64,000 bases of DNA from Pyrenopolyporus hunteri (taxonomy: Eukaryota; Ascomycota; Sordariomycetes; Xylariales; Hypoxylaceae), in NCBI GenBank assembly GCA_902806595.1, contig CADCXC010000038.1:2852001-2916000 (forward strand), written 5' to 3'. The position numbers and the translations under genes were made by a program. The stretch's first letter is position 1; every line of letters starts with the position of its first letter. Of the stretch, positions 24,032 to 35,934 are shown piece by piece. The notes beneath the pieces were generated by a model. It had not been told where the DNA came from. It made no database searches and saw nothing but the letters and a program-made list of their open reading frames with translations.

Positions 24032-27000
24032 ATGTCGCTCCCCGAGCGGCCGGGGGCGACGAACCCCTCGTACGAACACCGAAGCGCCTACCGACAGTCG
24101 TCCTCGAGACGCGCTCGTCCTTCCGACATCGAGACTGGTGGTTATTATCCTGTTTCTGGGCGAAGAACGTCCACACATCAGCGTGCGCCTTCGGGGAATT
24201 CCTTCGCTGAGACGATTCGGAATCCTAATGGGACCACAGACAAATCCCCTCTATCGCCGACTTCTCCGGAAGCCACGCCGAGCGGTGTGCCGTCTCGCAA
24301 GAGAAGTCTGATAAGACCCGAAAGGCACAGAATCGACAAGAGCCATCCGAATTACCACTATCAAAAACATGCTGCTAATATGGATACGATTCCGTCCTCC
24401 ACGGGCAACGATCCTCTTTACGAAGACATAGAAGGGAGGACGGACTTATCTGGGGAGCGGACCATAGATGCGACTTCAGATAGTTCCCCTCCTCGAAGAC
24501 ATCCGAGCGAGGATAGCGAAAAGCGGAACTCCAAACTATCTCAGCGAAGACGACGCTCGAGCGGCCCCAAGCTGTCCAAATCCGCCAGGGACCACAAGCA
24601 CCGGAAACCGGAGGAGACGATTAGCCCGCCGAGCGTCTGGAACGTCTATTGCGCCGTCGTTACCTTCTGGTGTCCCGACTTTATCTTAAACTGTTGCGGC
24701 TTCCGTTCGAAGGCGCAGAGACGAGCCTGGAGGGAAAAGATGGGTCTTATTAGTATCATCTTATACATCATGGCTTTCGTCGGTTATCTGACATTCGGCT
24801 TCCAGCAGACCGTTTGCGCTTCGCCCGGCGTTCGTCTTCATGTCAATGATGTCTCTGGAGGTTACATGATATTCCACGGTGTCGCTTATGATTTGACGAG
24901 GTCCGGCCACATTGCGGCCCCGGGTATTCCAGCGGGGGCTAATGTTTTGTACGATTTGCCTACTAAATATGGTGGCATGGACGGCAGCTTTCTTTTCCAA
25001 AACGTCAATGGTAAATGCAAGGGCCTTATCACGCTAGCAGACAATTCCGACGTCCCCCATAACGCCAACGACCGTAACGAGCTTGGCTGGTATTTTCCAT
25101 GCACGGCCTTCAATCAAGACGGTTCGTCGAAGCCGAACTTCACCTGGCCCTTCGGTCAAACCGGTTACGCGTGTCACACCTCGCAGGACGCTAGGGACAC
25201 GTTCTATCTTGATCTTCATGGTACGGGTGACGTGTTCTTCACCTGGGATGATATCAAGAACAGCTCGCGCAACTTGGTCGTGTATTCCGGTACCGTCCTC
25301 GATCTCGACCTTCTCAACTGGTTTAATGAAAATGAGGTTAGAATTCCTGACCGGTTCAAGGAGCTAAGGAACAGAAATTCGGCCGCTAACCAGGCAATTC
25401 GTGGGCGCGACATTACGCGAGCTTTCCAGAAACCAGGCGACAAGCAAATAGCTCAATGTTTCGAAGAGATTATCAAGGTTGGAACCGTGGATACGGATAC
25501 GGTCGGCTGCATCGCATCGCAGGTAGTCCTTTACATGTCCTTGATATTGATTCTCTCGGTTGTCGTAGCGAGGTTCGGCCTAGCGTTAGTCTTCCAGTGG
25601 TTTATCAGCCGCAAATATGCTGCTGCCAAAACCTCGCAGTCGGCGGATAAGAAAAAAAGAAATCGGCAGATTGAGGACTGGACGGAAGATATCTACCGAG
25701 CCCCCCCAAGGATGCCCGGGGACGTTGGTAGCAGCTATATGGGATCCGATAGGACCAGCAAGCGTGCGAGCACTTTCCTACCTACAACCTCGCGGTTCTC
25801 AGCCGTCTATGGTACAGACAGGAACCCTAAGCGACCACATCCGACAACCATGGCGAGCCAGGCCTCTACCGGGCCTCTACTTCACCCCAACTCTATATAC
25901 AAACAGGGGAACGATAGCCGAACGAGCATGCTCCGCTCCGATCCTTACGGAAGTACAGCCAGCCCAATGGATGGTTACGGTCCCGCCGGGTTTATCCACG
26001 ACGCTGTGGTGCCTCAGCCGCCATCTGATTACCAACCTTTTGGTTTCCCCTTGATTCATTCTATTTGTCTCGTTACGGCTTACTCCGAAGGCGAAATGGG
26101 CATAAGAACCACTCTGGATTCTATCGCTATGACAGATTATCCGAACAGTCACAAAGTCATCCTCGTTATCTGCGACGGCATGATTAAAGGCAAGGGTGAG
26201 ACTATGACGACGCCCGAGATTGTTCTTACCATGATGAAGGACCACACCGTACCGCCGGAAGACGTACAGGGGTTCTCGTATGTGGCTGTAGCTAGCGGTT
26301 CAAAACGACACAACATGGCCAAGGTGTACGCCGGGTTCTACGATTATGGCGCTAGGTCCGCCATTCCGGTAGAAAAGCAGCAGAGGGTCCCTATGATGCT
26401 TGTGGTGAAATGTGGGACGCCTGACGAAGCCACCAAATCGAAGCCTGGCAACAGAGGCAAGCGTGATAGTCAAATTATCTTGATGTCGTTTTTGCAAAAG
26501 GTTATGTTTGACGAGCGCATGACGGAACTCGAATTCGAGATGTTCAACGGTCTCTGGAAGGTTACTGGTATCTCTCCCGACTACTACGAAGCGGTACTTA
26601 TGGTCGACGCCGATACAAAGGTGTTCCCCGACAGTCTAACCCACATGCTCTGCGCGATGGTTCGCGATCCGGACATCATGGGTCTTTGCGGCGAGACGAA
26701 GATCGCCAACAAGAGACAGAGTTGGGTATCGGCCATCCAAGTTTTTGAGTACTTCATCTCGCATCACTTATCTAAATCTTTCGAATCTGTATTCGGAGGT
26801 GTCACTTGTCTCCCGGGCTGTTTCTGCATGTACCGCATCAAGGCACCAAAAGGCGCGCAGAATTACTGGGTTCCTATACTGGCCAACCCGGATGTCGTCG
26901 AGCATTATTCCGAGAACGTGGTCGATACTCTGCACAGAAAGAACCTTCTGCTCCTCGGAGAGGATCGATATTTGACTACTCTCATGCTCCGAACCTTCCC

Positions 27001-27750
27001 CAAGCGGAAACAGGTCTTCGTGCCTCAAGCTGTGTGCAAGACCACCGTTCCGGATGAGTTCAGCGTTTTGCTGTCCCAGAGGAGAAGATGGATCAACTCG
27101 ACAGTCCATAACCTAATGGAACTAGTTCTCGTTAAGGATCTTTGCGGTACTTTTTGCTTCAGCATGCAGTTCGTCGTTTTCGTCGAATTAGTAGGCACTC
27201 TAGTACTTCCTGCGGCCATTGCTTTCACTTTCTATGTTGGTAAGTTTATACGATGCTTTCAGTTTATTAGCACGTGTTTAAGTAGTTATCTAACTCGGTT
27301 GCAGTCATTTCATCCATTATTGGTCCGGTGCAAGTCATTCCGCTGATCCTCCTTGGTTTAATTCTGGGTCTTCCAGCCGTGCTCATCGTCGTCACGGCTC
27401 ATTCGTGGTCATACGTCGTGTGGATGTTTATTTACCTCCTGTCACTTCCCGTCTGGAACTTCGTCCTCCCTACCTACGCCTTCTGGAAATTCGACGATTT
27501 CTCGTGGGGTGATACCCGGAAGACGGCGGGAGAGAAGACGAAGAAGGCGGGCATTGAGTACGAGGGCGAGTTTGACAGCAGTAAGATTACTATGAAGCGA
27601 TGGGCTGAGTTCGAGCGAGAACGCCGACTCAAGGACAACTACTGGGGATCGAAGGAGAACGTCAGCGGCGGCGGCAGCTGGCCGGGTTCTAACCCGAGCA
27701 TTGTGCCGTACCACCATGCCTATGACGACCAATACTATTCGGATGCATGA
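24032..27750 (+). CDS. Class IV chitin synthase
   Basis: Exons 24032-27239 and 27305-27750, with a 65-nt intron (GTAAGT...CAG), encode 1217 residues. A disordered basic N-terminus (1-200) precedes a first membrane span (about 238-255), a cytochrome-b5-like luminal region (about 270-400) and a second span near 495-520. The GT2 catalytic core holds VDADTKV (about 855), GEDRYL (EDRYL starts at residue 977) and QRRRW (1016-1020), the signature for processive UDP-GlcNAc polymerisation. The intron splits the cluster of C-terminal membrane spans, after which a hydrophilic tail follows. The two-span b5-domain layout and the lack of a myosin head fit class IV (yeast Chs3). Known role: chitin of cell wall and septa. 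The SKT5-type activator of this class is the divergent neighbour. Confidence 0.96.
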
Positions 27751-30700
27751 GCTACGAAAGTGTATTGAGAGTCATGATGCCATTCCTTTGCTCTATATAT
27801 ATAAATACGGATTTGATGCTATCGCGGGGGGTATTCGGCGATCGGTCGTCGTTCTTCTGGACCTTACGTCCTATAATAGCATGGGGCGTGGGTTGAAGTG
27901 TTACCTCCCTATGTATAGAGAAGCCAGGGAGCATTCGGCACCACTTAGCTTTTTGTACATACGTGTAGCTCACTAGGTCAGGTCCATCGCGCCGTAGATT
28001 TAATAGGACACAGCATAACATACCTACCTAGGTACCTACCGAAGTAGGCACACCGATATATCCATGCATACCGACTTGCTCAGACCGAACCTCGGTGACT
28101 CTGCTCATATGCCGCCGCCTCATCTTTTCCTTCTAGCGTATATGTATGTGTAACCTCTTACGAACTTCCACATACAGAGTTAGTTGTCTTGAACATGTAG
28201 CCCAAGGGTTAAGCTGGCTGGCTGGCTGGATGGCTCTGTCCTACGGCACACGTTTCCATGCGGAAGAGCCAAGGACCTAGCTGACGCGATCACGGCATTT
28301 ACCAGGTTCCGGGTCGGAATCCAGACTCGTGGTACGATTGGGCAGCTACCCACGGCATCCTCGTTCGCCACTTGGCCGTCGGATACGTGTAACGAGATCT
28401 CGCACGCCCTCCGGGTCGGAGCGTGAGGAAGCACGTTCCATGGAATTTACCTTTTGAGTGCATACCCCTAACCTAGGTACATACACGATATGTGATTAGT
28501 AGGGCGGGCGAGTAGGTAGAGCGTAGGCTGGTGGAAATCTTGGTAAGGTAAGGTACGGGAGTGTAAGGTAGCAAAGCATATTTCACAACGGGAACGCACA
28601 TGAGAGCCTAAGGCGCGAGATGCCGAGTTGCGAGGGAGCATGATAAACCTGCCCGCCTCATGTTGCCTACTTCCAAGTCGCTGACTTGCTGACTTCCATG
28701 CTGGCTTGCTGGCTTGCTTTAGTTGTATGCGGGGTCGAAATGAAGACGAGAATATGTCTTGGTCGCTATAGGTTGCTGGGACAACAGCCTTCGGGCGCTT
28801 GGCTACCTGGTACTTAGACCTTTTTCTGGAAGTATGTATGTGTTTGTTGAAAGGCATACAACATAGCATCCTCGCACTTCAAGTCTTATCGCGGCGAGTG
28901 GTCAGGTATATACGGGGCGAGTCTAGGCTAGTTAAGACTAGTTGGGACGATTACGAGATGGCGCTTGAGAAGCCGTAGAATTTATAATGCTGCGTTAAGG
29001 TATCCTAGCAAAGGATTCGCGAACGGTAGATAGTTTCCATATCTATCCAGGTTCCTCTAGGTCGGGAACTATAACCCTGTAAATACCGTAGAAGAGAATG
29101 GGAAGGCTGACCTGGTAGGCCTGATGCTCAAGGTTCCGATATTGTCAAGCGATGTCCGTGGGTTGGTGGCGAGTGGATGATGTTGTCAGCTTAGTATTAC
29201 GCCTAGGAGAATCAAGGTCTAAGGCATGCGACTCCTCGCATTTGGAAGCGATCTTAGGCTCTGCTGTGAGATCAGAATGGCTCATGCTACTACGACGCTG
29301 CAGCTACCCGCGTCCGCCTCATGTAGGACGAGAATGAGACACGAGAGAATGGAGAGAACGGAAATAAGGCAAAGAGGAACAGACTCCGGCATCTGCTCGA
29401 CCAACCAGGTCGCTGCGGCGAGTGGACGACTTAGCAGCCGGGAGATAGCAGCGCTGGTCGAGATGAAGATGGTCCATACCGGCGTGGAATCGACCATGCT
29501 GTACCACCACCCACCATGGCGAAGTGGAGGCCGGGAAGATGCTGGCGGCGCGTTGCTTTGCGATATTGTTCTTTTCTATTTGATATATTTTGTTTGACGG
29601 GGCTGTCTGATCTTCGAGGATCAGCAATCCTTGCCCACTACCTCGTGTTCCCCGGCCGCAGGTCCGCTCCAAGCTACCACATACATAACATGTAAATATG
29701 TATGTACAGAGCGAAAGCAGTATTTAGTTGGACGTACGCAGGTCTCTCGAACCCTCGGGTGCGGGGTGTACATACAGGGCTGTAGGCTGGCTTCCTTTTT
29801 CTTTTCTTTTTCTTTTCCCCTTTCCCCAGCGCCGCATCTCTGGTACCGACATCAGCTTATTAGTCTCGTTCCTTTACCTGACGATTTTTGGCCCTCTGCC
29901 GCCTTGATTTATTTTTTTCTTGTAAACGAATTTGATTAATACCATGGAACGACTCGTGTGCCCGGCGGTGAGTGAGTCCGGGAGACCCCGTTTGGGAACC
30001 TTGCGGGGCTCGTCCATCCCATTGAGGTCCTATCCCATGCCCTCCCGTGTGATGAAGACTCGACGGGAACCGTGCGAACCTAGAGGTCGACGGCATCTCC
30101 ACCGAAATTGATCAAGCCTTTGTCTTAAATGTCTCATCGGACGAAACAGCTGGGTCTTTATATTATCTTAATTGTACCTATTGACTCGTCACCGAGAAGC
30201 CACATCTTTGACCGGTTGAAAAAGTGACGGTTCACGGAGACGAGAGCTTTCCATTCTGTCTTCTCGACACAATGGTTCATAAGCAGGCCGGGATTAAAGT
30301 GATATGTCATACTTGAAAATTGAGAACGGTAGAGGGCATTGACGGGGCCAATTGATATGTGGTCCCGGATTAGGGAGGGATGTCAGATGGCGATGCACCA
30401 ACATACCCGTCCATCTTGTAAAAGAACAAAAAAAAAGAAAAAAGAGAAATTGCTGAAGTTGGAAAATGAACACTGCGAGATATTCGGATTTAAACAGTCA
30501 AAGTATAAAAAGAGTATACGAGGTACGTATTTTACTTTTTCTTCTTTTTTCGGACGCCGATTATTTAGGCTCCTTCTGCTGGTGCTCGTTGAGCACATGC
30601 AGGGTCGAACTAGGGGGGCATGTGATAGACGTTTGGGGGTGGGTGCTTCCGCTATGCGCATACATAGCGTGCATATGGGGGAAACAATGGATGAGTGGAT

Positions 30701-32031
30701 GGATGCATCGTACTTACTATAGTAGGCTTCTCTTATAAGGAATCCACGGGCACTGCGTACATATGCAGCCCGTACATAAGGTAGGTGCATACATCCATGG
30801 ATGGAAGTCGGTCCAAAAATGGCTCTTTCTCCAAAGCCAATCCCACAAGCTGCCCAGCGCAAATCGGTGGATACTAGGGTGGGTAGATATGGATACGTAC
30901 CTTTTTTTTATATACTATTTACATACGTGCCTTACCTCTTTTTCATAAGGTTTAACGTGCGTGGATACTGCGATGTGTAAGTCACCATAGGCGGGTATAC
31001 TTACATTTTGATGTACTATAAGTAAAATGTATGTATGGCCCGTATAGGTCGATATATACAGTAAAGGTTCGTATATATGTGACACCCACAGCCGTGGCGT
31101 GGTCGTCATATTCGTTTATTATCTATTTGCACTTTGTTCTCCACCGGCGTAACGGGTATCGACGTACGTACATCGACGTACATAATGCCCCCCTATCTGT
31201 TACCCCCATCTATCGTCATCGCGATGTAGCAGCCTGACTATTTCTCTTATCTTACCTGTATCGACCGGTTGGGTACCTAGGCATACCGGTTCGCGATTCC
31301 CTATTTGTATGTATATATGGTGTCCTCGACTGCCTTGCCTATTAACGCGGTCAAAACATGAACATCTCCGGTCTCGAGTTTGCCCATTGAAACATAATAC
31401 ATACATGCACGATACAGTTCATATACTTGGTACCATTTACGTACTACATACCTGCCTACCTAAGTACAATACATGTGGTATATACTGTATCGTACCGTGC
31501 CTTCTCTTCCTACTTCCTAGTCCCTACCCCGCCGGCCCTCTTTATCGACTGCGTACAATATTACAAAGTTTGCACTACTGTATCCATACATGTATGTATG
31601 TGTGTATGTACACCACCCTCGATAGCCGCAAACTAGGGATCGCCTGCCTTGACCCCATCATCCTTGGCGCCCTGCTGAAGATCCGCCATCCATCCCGCTC
31701 GTCCAGCAGCCCATTCATTCTCCCATCCTCCTGTTCCCCAGCATCCCACATACCACATACCACACCAAGCACCCAGCATCCCAAACCCCAGCCCCGTCAT
31801 CGACATACATAGTGCTGCTGCTTGCATTATAACACACACAAATACTTTACGTGTAATACCTTACATGTATGTATACCTCGTTACCTCCCTATTTTACGCA
31901 CCAATAGGAACGAGCTGGGCTGCACGACAGAAACAGAAAAGCAACGCGGGCTCAATCTTATGTGAACCCCCAAAGAACTAAGGCGGTTAGGCTCGAATTT
32001 CCAGCAAATGACTTGAACACCTCCAACAACG
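27751..32031. other. Intergenic region of 4.3 kb
   Basis: It lies between the chitin synthase and WD40 genes, both on the plus strand. No gene is supported. Present are TAGGTACC repeats at 28019-28041, CTGG tandem units at 28212-28228, a pyrimidine tract at 29793-29826, and many TACATGTATGTACAT-type motifs. ORFs at 29226-29597, 30383-30862 and 31309-31812 are rich in Cys, His and Tyr from repeat translation and look non-coding. Confidence 0.5.
28019..28041. repeat. TAGGTACCTA-type palindrome
   Basis: Core CTACCTAGGTACCTACC, part of the dispersed intergenic family. Confidence 0.75.
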
Positions 32032-34080
32032 ATGCGCCCTCCTAGTTCCCCACTCGCCTCTCCATTTCTTACTCCGGACCGTCCTCAGATCGACCAAGAT
32101 GTCTCCTTCGAGTCTCCTCACCTTCAAACCGCCGAACTCGATCTATACGACCTCGACAGTCCTATGAACGATTACCAGTGGCCACCGCTATACTCCCCGA
32201 CCTCTACCGCGCATGCTGACGCCGACAGCGCTAACGCTTTTCAACACGGGGATGACGACGGTGGCGGCAGCGCCGATTATACCCACGACATGTTGGACGT
32301 TGACGTCGAAGAGGGCGGTGCACCCCTGAACGATCTGGACATGGAGGATTTAGACGACCAAGATCACGCTATGACATCCCTCGCACCTTTCGAGAACCCT
32401 TTCTTCGTTCATCACGATATTCCCCCAATCCTAACTGCGCCTTCGCCTCCAATCGTCGGTATCGATTTAACGCCCGCGCCCGCTCCCGCTCAGCCGCCCG
32501 AAATACTCCCGCCCATGCTCGAGGTCCAGGACCTCGAAGATGATCCCGCCGTCGACGACACTGCAACCACCGGTCTTCACCCCATGGCCCTGAGCAATGC
32601 TAATCCCATGTCGCTCGGTCCCGAAAACCCACACGTCATGCAGTTTCTTGAGCTCTGGGAGTGGCAGAGCCATGCAGACATGCAACTCCGGACCACCGGT
32701 CCCGTGCCGTCCCTCCGACAAATACGCCGCCTAGCTGGGACGTGCCCGCGCCGCGTCGATTACAAACATTTGAAAGGTGACATGTACGACTTCCAGGGCA
32801 TCAGTTGGAGCGATCTCGGGGTGACGAGGAATCTGGCGCGATGCCGTCGCATGGCGACTTTTCATAACTATGTCAACAGAGCGAACTCGGATGCGTGGTA
32901 CACCGGCTCGTCCGACAGGCCGTTGCGCCCCGTGGAGAATTATTTTCGATTCAAAAGCATGGATATCAGACGCGATGTGCGCTTGCTGCATTTTCAGCTT
33001 CGAAATATCCTTGGTGTCGCATCGCGAACGAGGGCGTTCTACCCTAGCTTTACTTCGATCAAGGAACATGATCCTACTACCGGACAGAGCAAGGTAGCGA
33101 TGCGCTTCGACAGCCAAACCGGTGCTCACATATCTACCTTGACTGCCAGCGAAGATATCTTAATTGCCGGTGGCTTCTACGGAACCTATCGTTACCGTTA
33201 CCTAAACTCCTCCGAAGGCCTCGAGGTACACGAGGGGTTATTGACTAGTCATAACAGTGGTATCACGAATCACGTACAAATCCACTCTTCCCGGCATTCA
33301 TCTACTCCACTGGCGGCCTTTGCTTCCAACGACTTTGGCTTTCGGGTAGTAGATCTATCCACAAATAGGGTTACGTCGGAAAAGATGTACGATTTCGCCA
33401 TGAACTGTTCCGCATTGAGTCCGGACATGAGACTTCGCGTCATAGTCGGAGACCACCAAAATGTGCTCGTTACTGATGCGGAGACTGGCGAGATACTTCA
33501 AAGCCTAGAAGGCCACAGAGACTTCGGCTTTGCATGTGACTGGGCGCCAGATGGGTGGACTGTCGCTACTGGAAATCAGGATAAGAGTATTAGGATATGG
33601 GATGCTCGCAAGTGGAAGAACAGCAGAGGCCAGAGCACTTCCGTTGCTGTGGTCCGAACCGAGATGGCCGGTGCTCGCTGCTTGCGCTTTTCTCCCCTCG
33701 GATCGGGCAAGAGGATCCTCGTCGCAGCCGAAGAGGCGGACTTCGTAAATCTGATCGATGCCCAGACATTCAGTACCAACCAAACGATTGACATATTTGG
33801 TGAACTAGCAGGTGTCGCTTTTACTAACGGAGGAAATGACCTAATTGCCTTATCGAGTGACCTTTCTCGAGGGGGCGTTATGCGTCTTGAACGGTGTGAC
33901 GCCGGAGCAGAAGATACGTTCAGCTACGCCCATAAATATCGGGAGCCCGGGGCGTGGTGGCGGACTCCTGGATATGATTGGATGCAAAGTCCAGAGCAGG
34001 TAGTGGCAGCCCCAGGTTCGCAGCAAACTCTTACGCATAAACGGAGACAGGCCGCCATGTTGGAAAACTGGACGTTCTGA
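32032..34080 (+). CDS. WD40-repeat protein, SPAC2A9.03-like
   Basis: Single exon, 682 residues. Residues 1-190 are acidic, Pro-rich and disordered. A conserved segment near 245-330 has DMYDFQGISWSDLG and then RRMATFHNYVNRANSDAWY. About 325-650 forms WD40 blades, the clearest being EGHRDFGFACDWAPDGW with DKSIRIWDARKW near 495-525. The arrangement matches the fungal/plant family of the uncharacterised S. pombe WD protein C2A9.03, whose biochemical role I do not know. The start is the first ATG of the frame, in a C-rich leader context (CAACGATGCG). Confidence 0.8.
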   Translation: MRPPSSPLASPFLTPDRPQIDQDVSFESPHLQTAELDLYDLDSPMNDYQWPPLYSPTSTAHADADSANAFQHGDDDGGGSADYTHDMLDVDVEEGGAPLNDLDMEDLDDQDHAMTSLAPFENPFFVHHDIPPILTAPSPPIVGIDLTPAPAPAQPPEILPPMLEVQDLEDDPAVDDTATTGLHPMALSNANPMSLGPENPHVMQFLELWEWQSHADMQLRTTGPVPSLRQIRRLAGTCPRRVDYKHLKGDMYDFQGISWSDLGVTRNLARCRRMATFHNYVNRANSDAWYTGSSDRPLRPVENYFRFKSMDIRRDVRLLHFQLRNILGVASRTRAFYPSFTSIKEHDPTTGQSKVAMRFDSQTGAHISTLTASEDILIAGGFYGTYRYRYLNSSEGLEVHEGLLTSHNSGITNHVQIHSSRHSSTPLAAFASNDFGFRVVDLSTNRVTSEKMYDFAMNCSALSPDMRLRVIVGDHQNVLVTDAETGEILQSLEGHRDFGFACDWAPDGWTVATGNQDKSIRIWDARKWKNSRGQSTSVAVVRTEMAGARCLRFSPLGSGKRILVAAEEADFVNLIDAQTFSTNQTIDIFGELAGVAFTNGGNDLIALSSDLSRGGVMRLERCDAGAEDTFSYAHKYREPGAWWRTPGYDWMQSPEQVVAAPGSQQTLTHKRRQAAMLENWTF

Positions 34081-35934
34081 TGCGGCGTATATACATGTGC
34101 CGAGGGAAAGACTCGGTAGGAAGGCGTTTTTCGGATATCTAAGCATTTAAATGGGTAGCAAGCGACGGCATTGGTTCACTGCTTACTCTTTTTTTTTCCG
34201 TTTTTATTTCATCATTTTCCCTCTTAAGGGGGATTCTCGCTTACCTACTTGCTGCTGGGATGCCTCGGGGGAACATTGCGTACATTATTATATCACGAGG
34301 AAAGGGACGTGGGAAAGTGTCCGCCTCCGGGGGATAGGTCAGTTTTCTTTTTCGGATGGAACTTAGCAGCGAGACGCAGTGGACATAACCGGTCTTATCC
34401 AGTATATACTGCCCGCGAAGCCGACACCAACCCGTATTCCGTGCGGGCTTCGCCTGTCGCGGGTGCTCTCTCAACTCACCCGATTTAACAGACGGTGGAG
34501 TTAGGCTTATTCACGAAACTAAGCAACAGATTTGAGTACAGTTCGACCGAGCGAAGGGGGGCCAGTGAGCCTCGTACTGATTGATGAACCTTTTTTTTTT
34601 TTCTAAACAAAAAACTCCTCTTATGACATTGCATGGCTTCTTGGAACGACATATAGGGGAAACGAAGTAATGTATTCGGTGATGAATGAGCTGCCTTAGA
34701 TATATACAATATTCGTGTGGCTTTTGGAAGAGGCAGATCGACGGAGGATATCATACATACCTACCTACCTACCTACCTACTTACTTACCTATATATGCTC
34801 TCACGTTAGGATCCATCGTAATCTATCAAGCGTACATATTTATTATTTACATCAAATGCCTCCGGGTTCCGACGTTTTGCTGTATCCGTCCCTTGTCCAA
34901 GGTAGGACTTCTGGTGTTGTGGGCGGATAGAAAATGAGTTTAGGATTTTAATTATAAAATCGCCAACTTGGCCGCGGCCCCCATCCACACCTTCCGGGAG
35001 TACAAGAGGATTACCTAGGCGAATAAGAGCTCTATATCTTAACGTTGATTAGAGATCCCGTCCCTGTTCGGATAATTTAGCTACTTCGGCAACGATAATA
35101 AGTCCTTCATGCTAATGAAGGATTCATCATCCACTAACACAAGCTAACGGGCGTACGTTCGGTACATCTTTCAGATTGTCCTTTCTGCCCGCTACCCACT
35201 CATAATCATAGGGAGTAGCATATATACGTATGTGTGTATATAAGACATCTAGTAGGATCTATCCCGGAAACGACGAAGTGCCTACCTAGCTTTCCCATAT
35301 TGCCTCTTTCCACCTCGTCTATACAGAGATGGGCGTCCTTCGTTTCAGAAGAGACGTCGGAAAACTTGCAAGGAAGCCCATACTGCCAGATGTGTAGCCT
35401 TCGACGGTGGAAAATCCCACGCTTTGCTTATACCCTTTAATATCGTTATAGGAAGTCTTACAACAGAAGTTGAATCCATCTAGAAAGTAACTAACACGAC
35501 CACCACTTCCTTCAACTACAGCATATCAAATAAACCAACTTCCAACAACGGTTTAACGTAGATGTTCGTTGAGGGTATCTATCCACCTGTGAATATACCT
35601 AGGTATATATACCTCCTGATATGATATATGATATGTATGTATATCCCCGACGCCCATTGGAGTAATGTTGAAATCTCAAGTATCCAAAAGCAACTCATAC
35701 AATGCGATGCAATATTTTTTGGTCCTTTTCTAAACACCACCCCTATCCAAGTCATCCTTCCGGGTTGAGTTGAGATGTATATACCCGTTCATCCGTGCCG
35801 TTGCGTTCTCCGTATACATATTTACCTCCTTACCTTGTATATATAGGTAGGTATCTGGTAGATATAAGTTGCATACCTAGGTAGGTATACAGATGGTTCT
35901 GTATCCTACGATGCAATGCCATTGTGCCGAGTAC
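34081..35934. other. Intergenic region between convergent genes
   Basis: 1.85 kb between the 3' ends of the WD40 and GcvT genes. It holds CTAC tandem repeats at 34757-34792 and TAGGTA motifs at 35597-35612 and 35845-35890. No gene is supported. Confidence 0.5.
34757..34792. repeat. CTAC tandem repeat
   Basis: About seven CTAC/TTAC units; one-sided member of the TAGG/CCTA repeat family. Confidence 0.8.

Noticed and set aside
30383..30862. 159-codon minus-strand frame
   Set aside because: Composition driven by poly-pyrimidine and microsatellite-like DNA; no domain or splice support.
31309..31812. 167-codon plus-strand frame upstream of the WD40 gene
   Set aside because: Encodes repeated Tyr/Cys/Met from TACATG tracts and Ser/Pro from leader-like DNA; likely 5' leader of the WD40 gene.
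34757..34792. CRISPR-like repeat array
   Set aside because: Simple tandem CTAC units without spacers in a eukaryotic genome.
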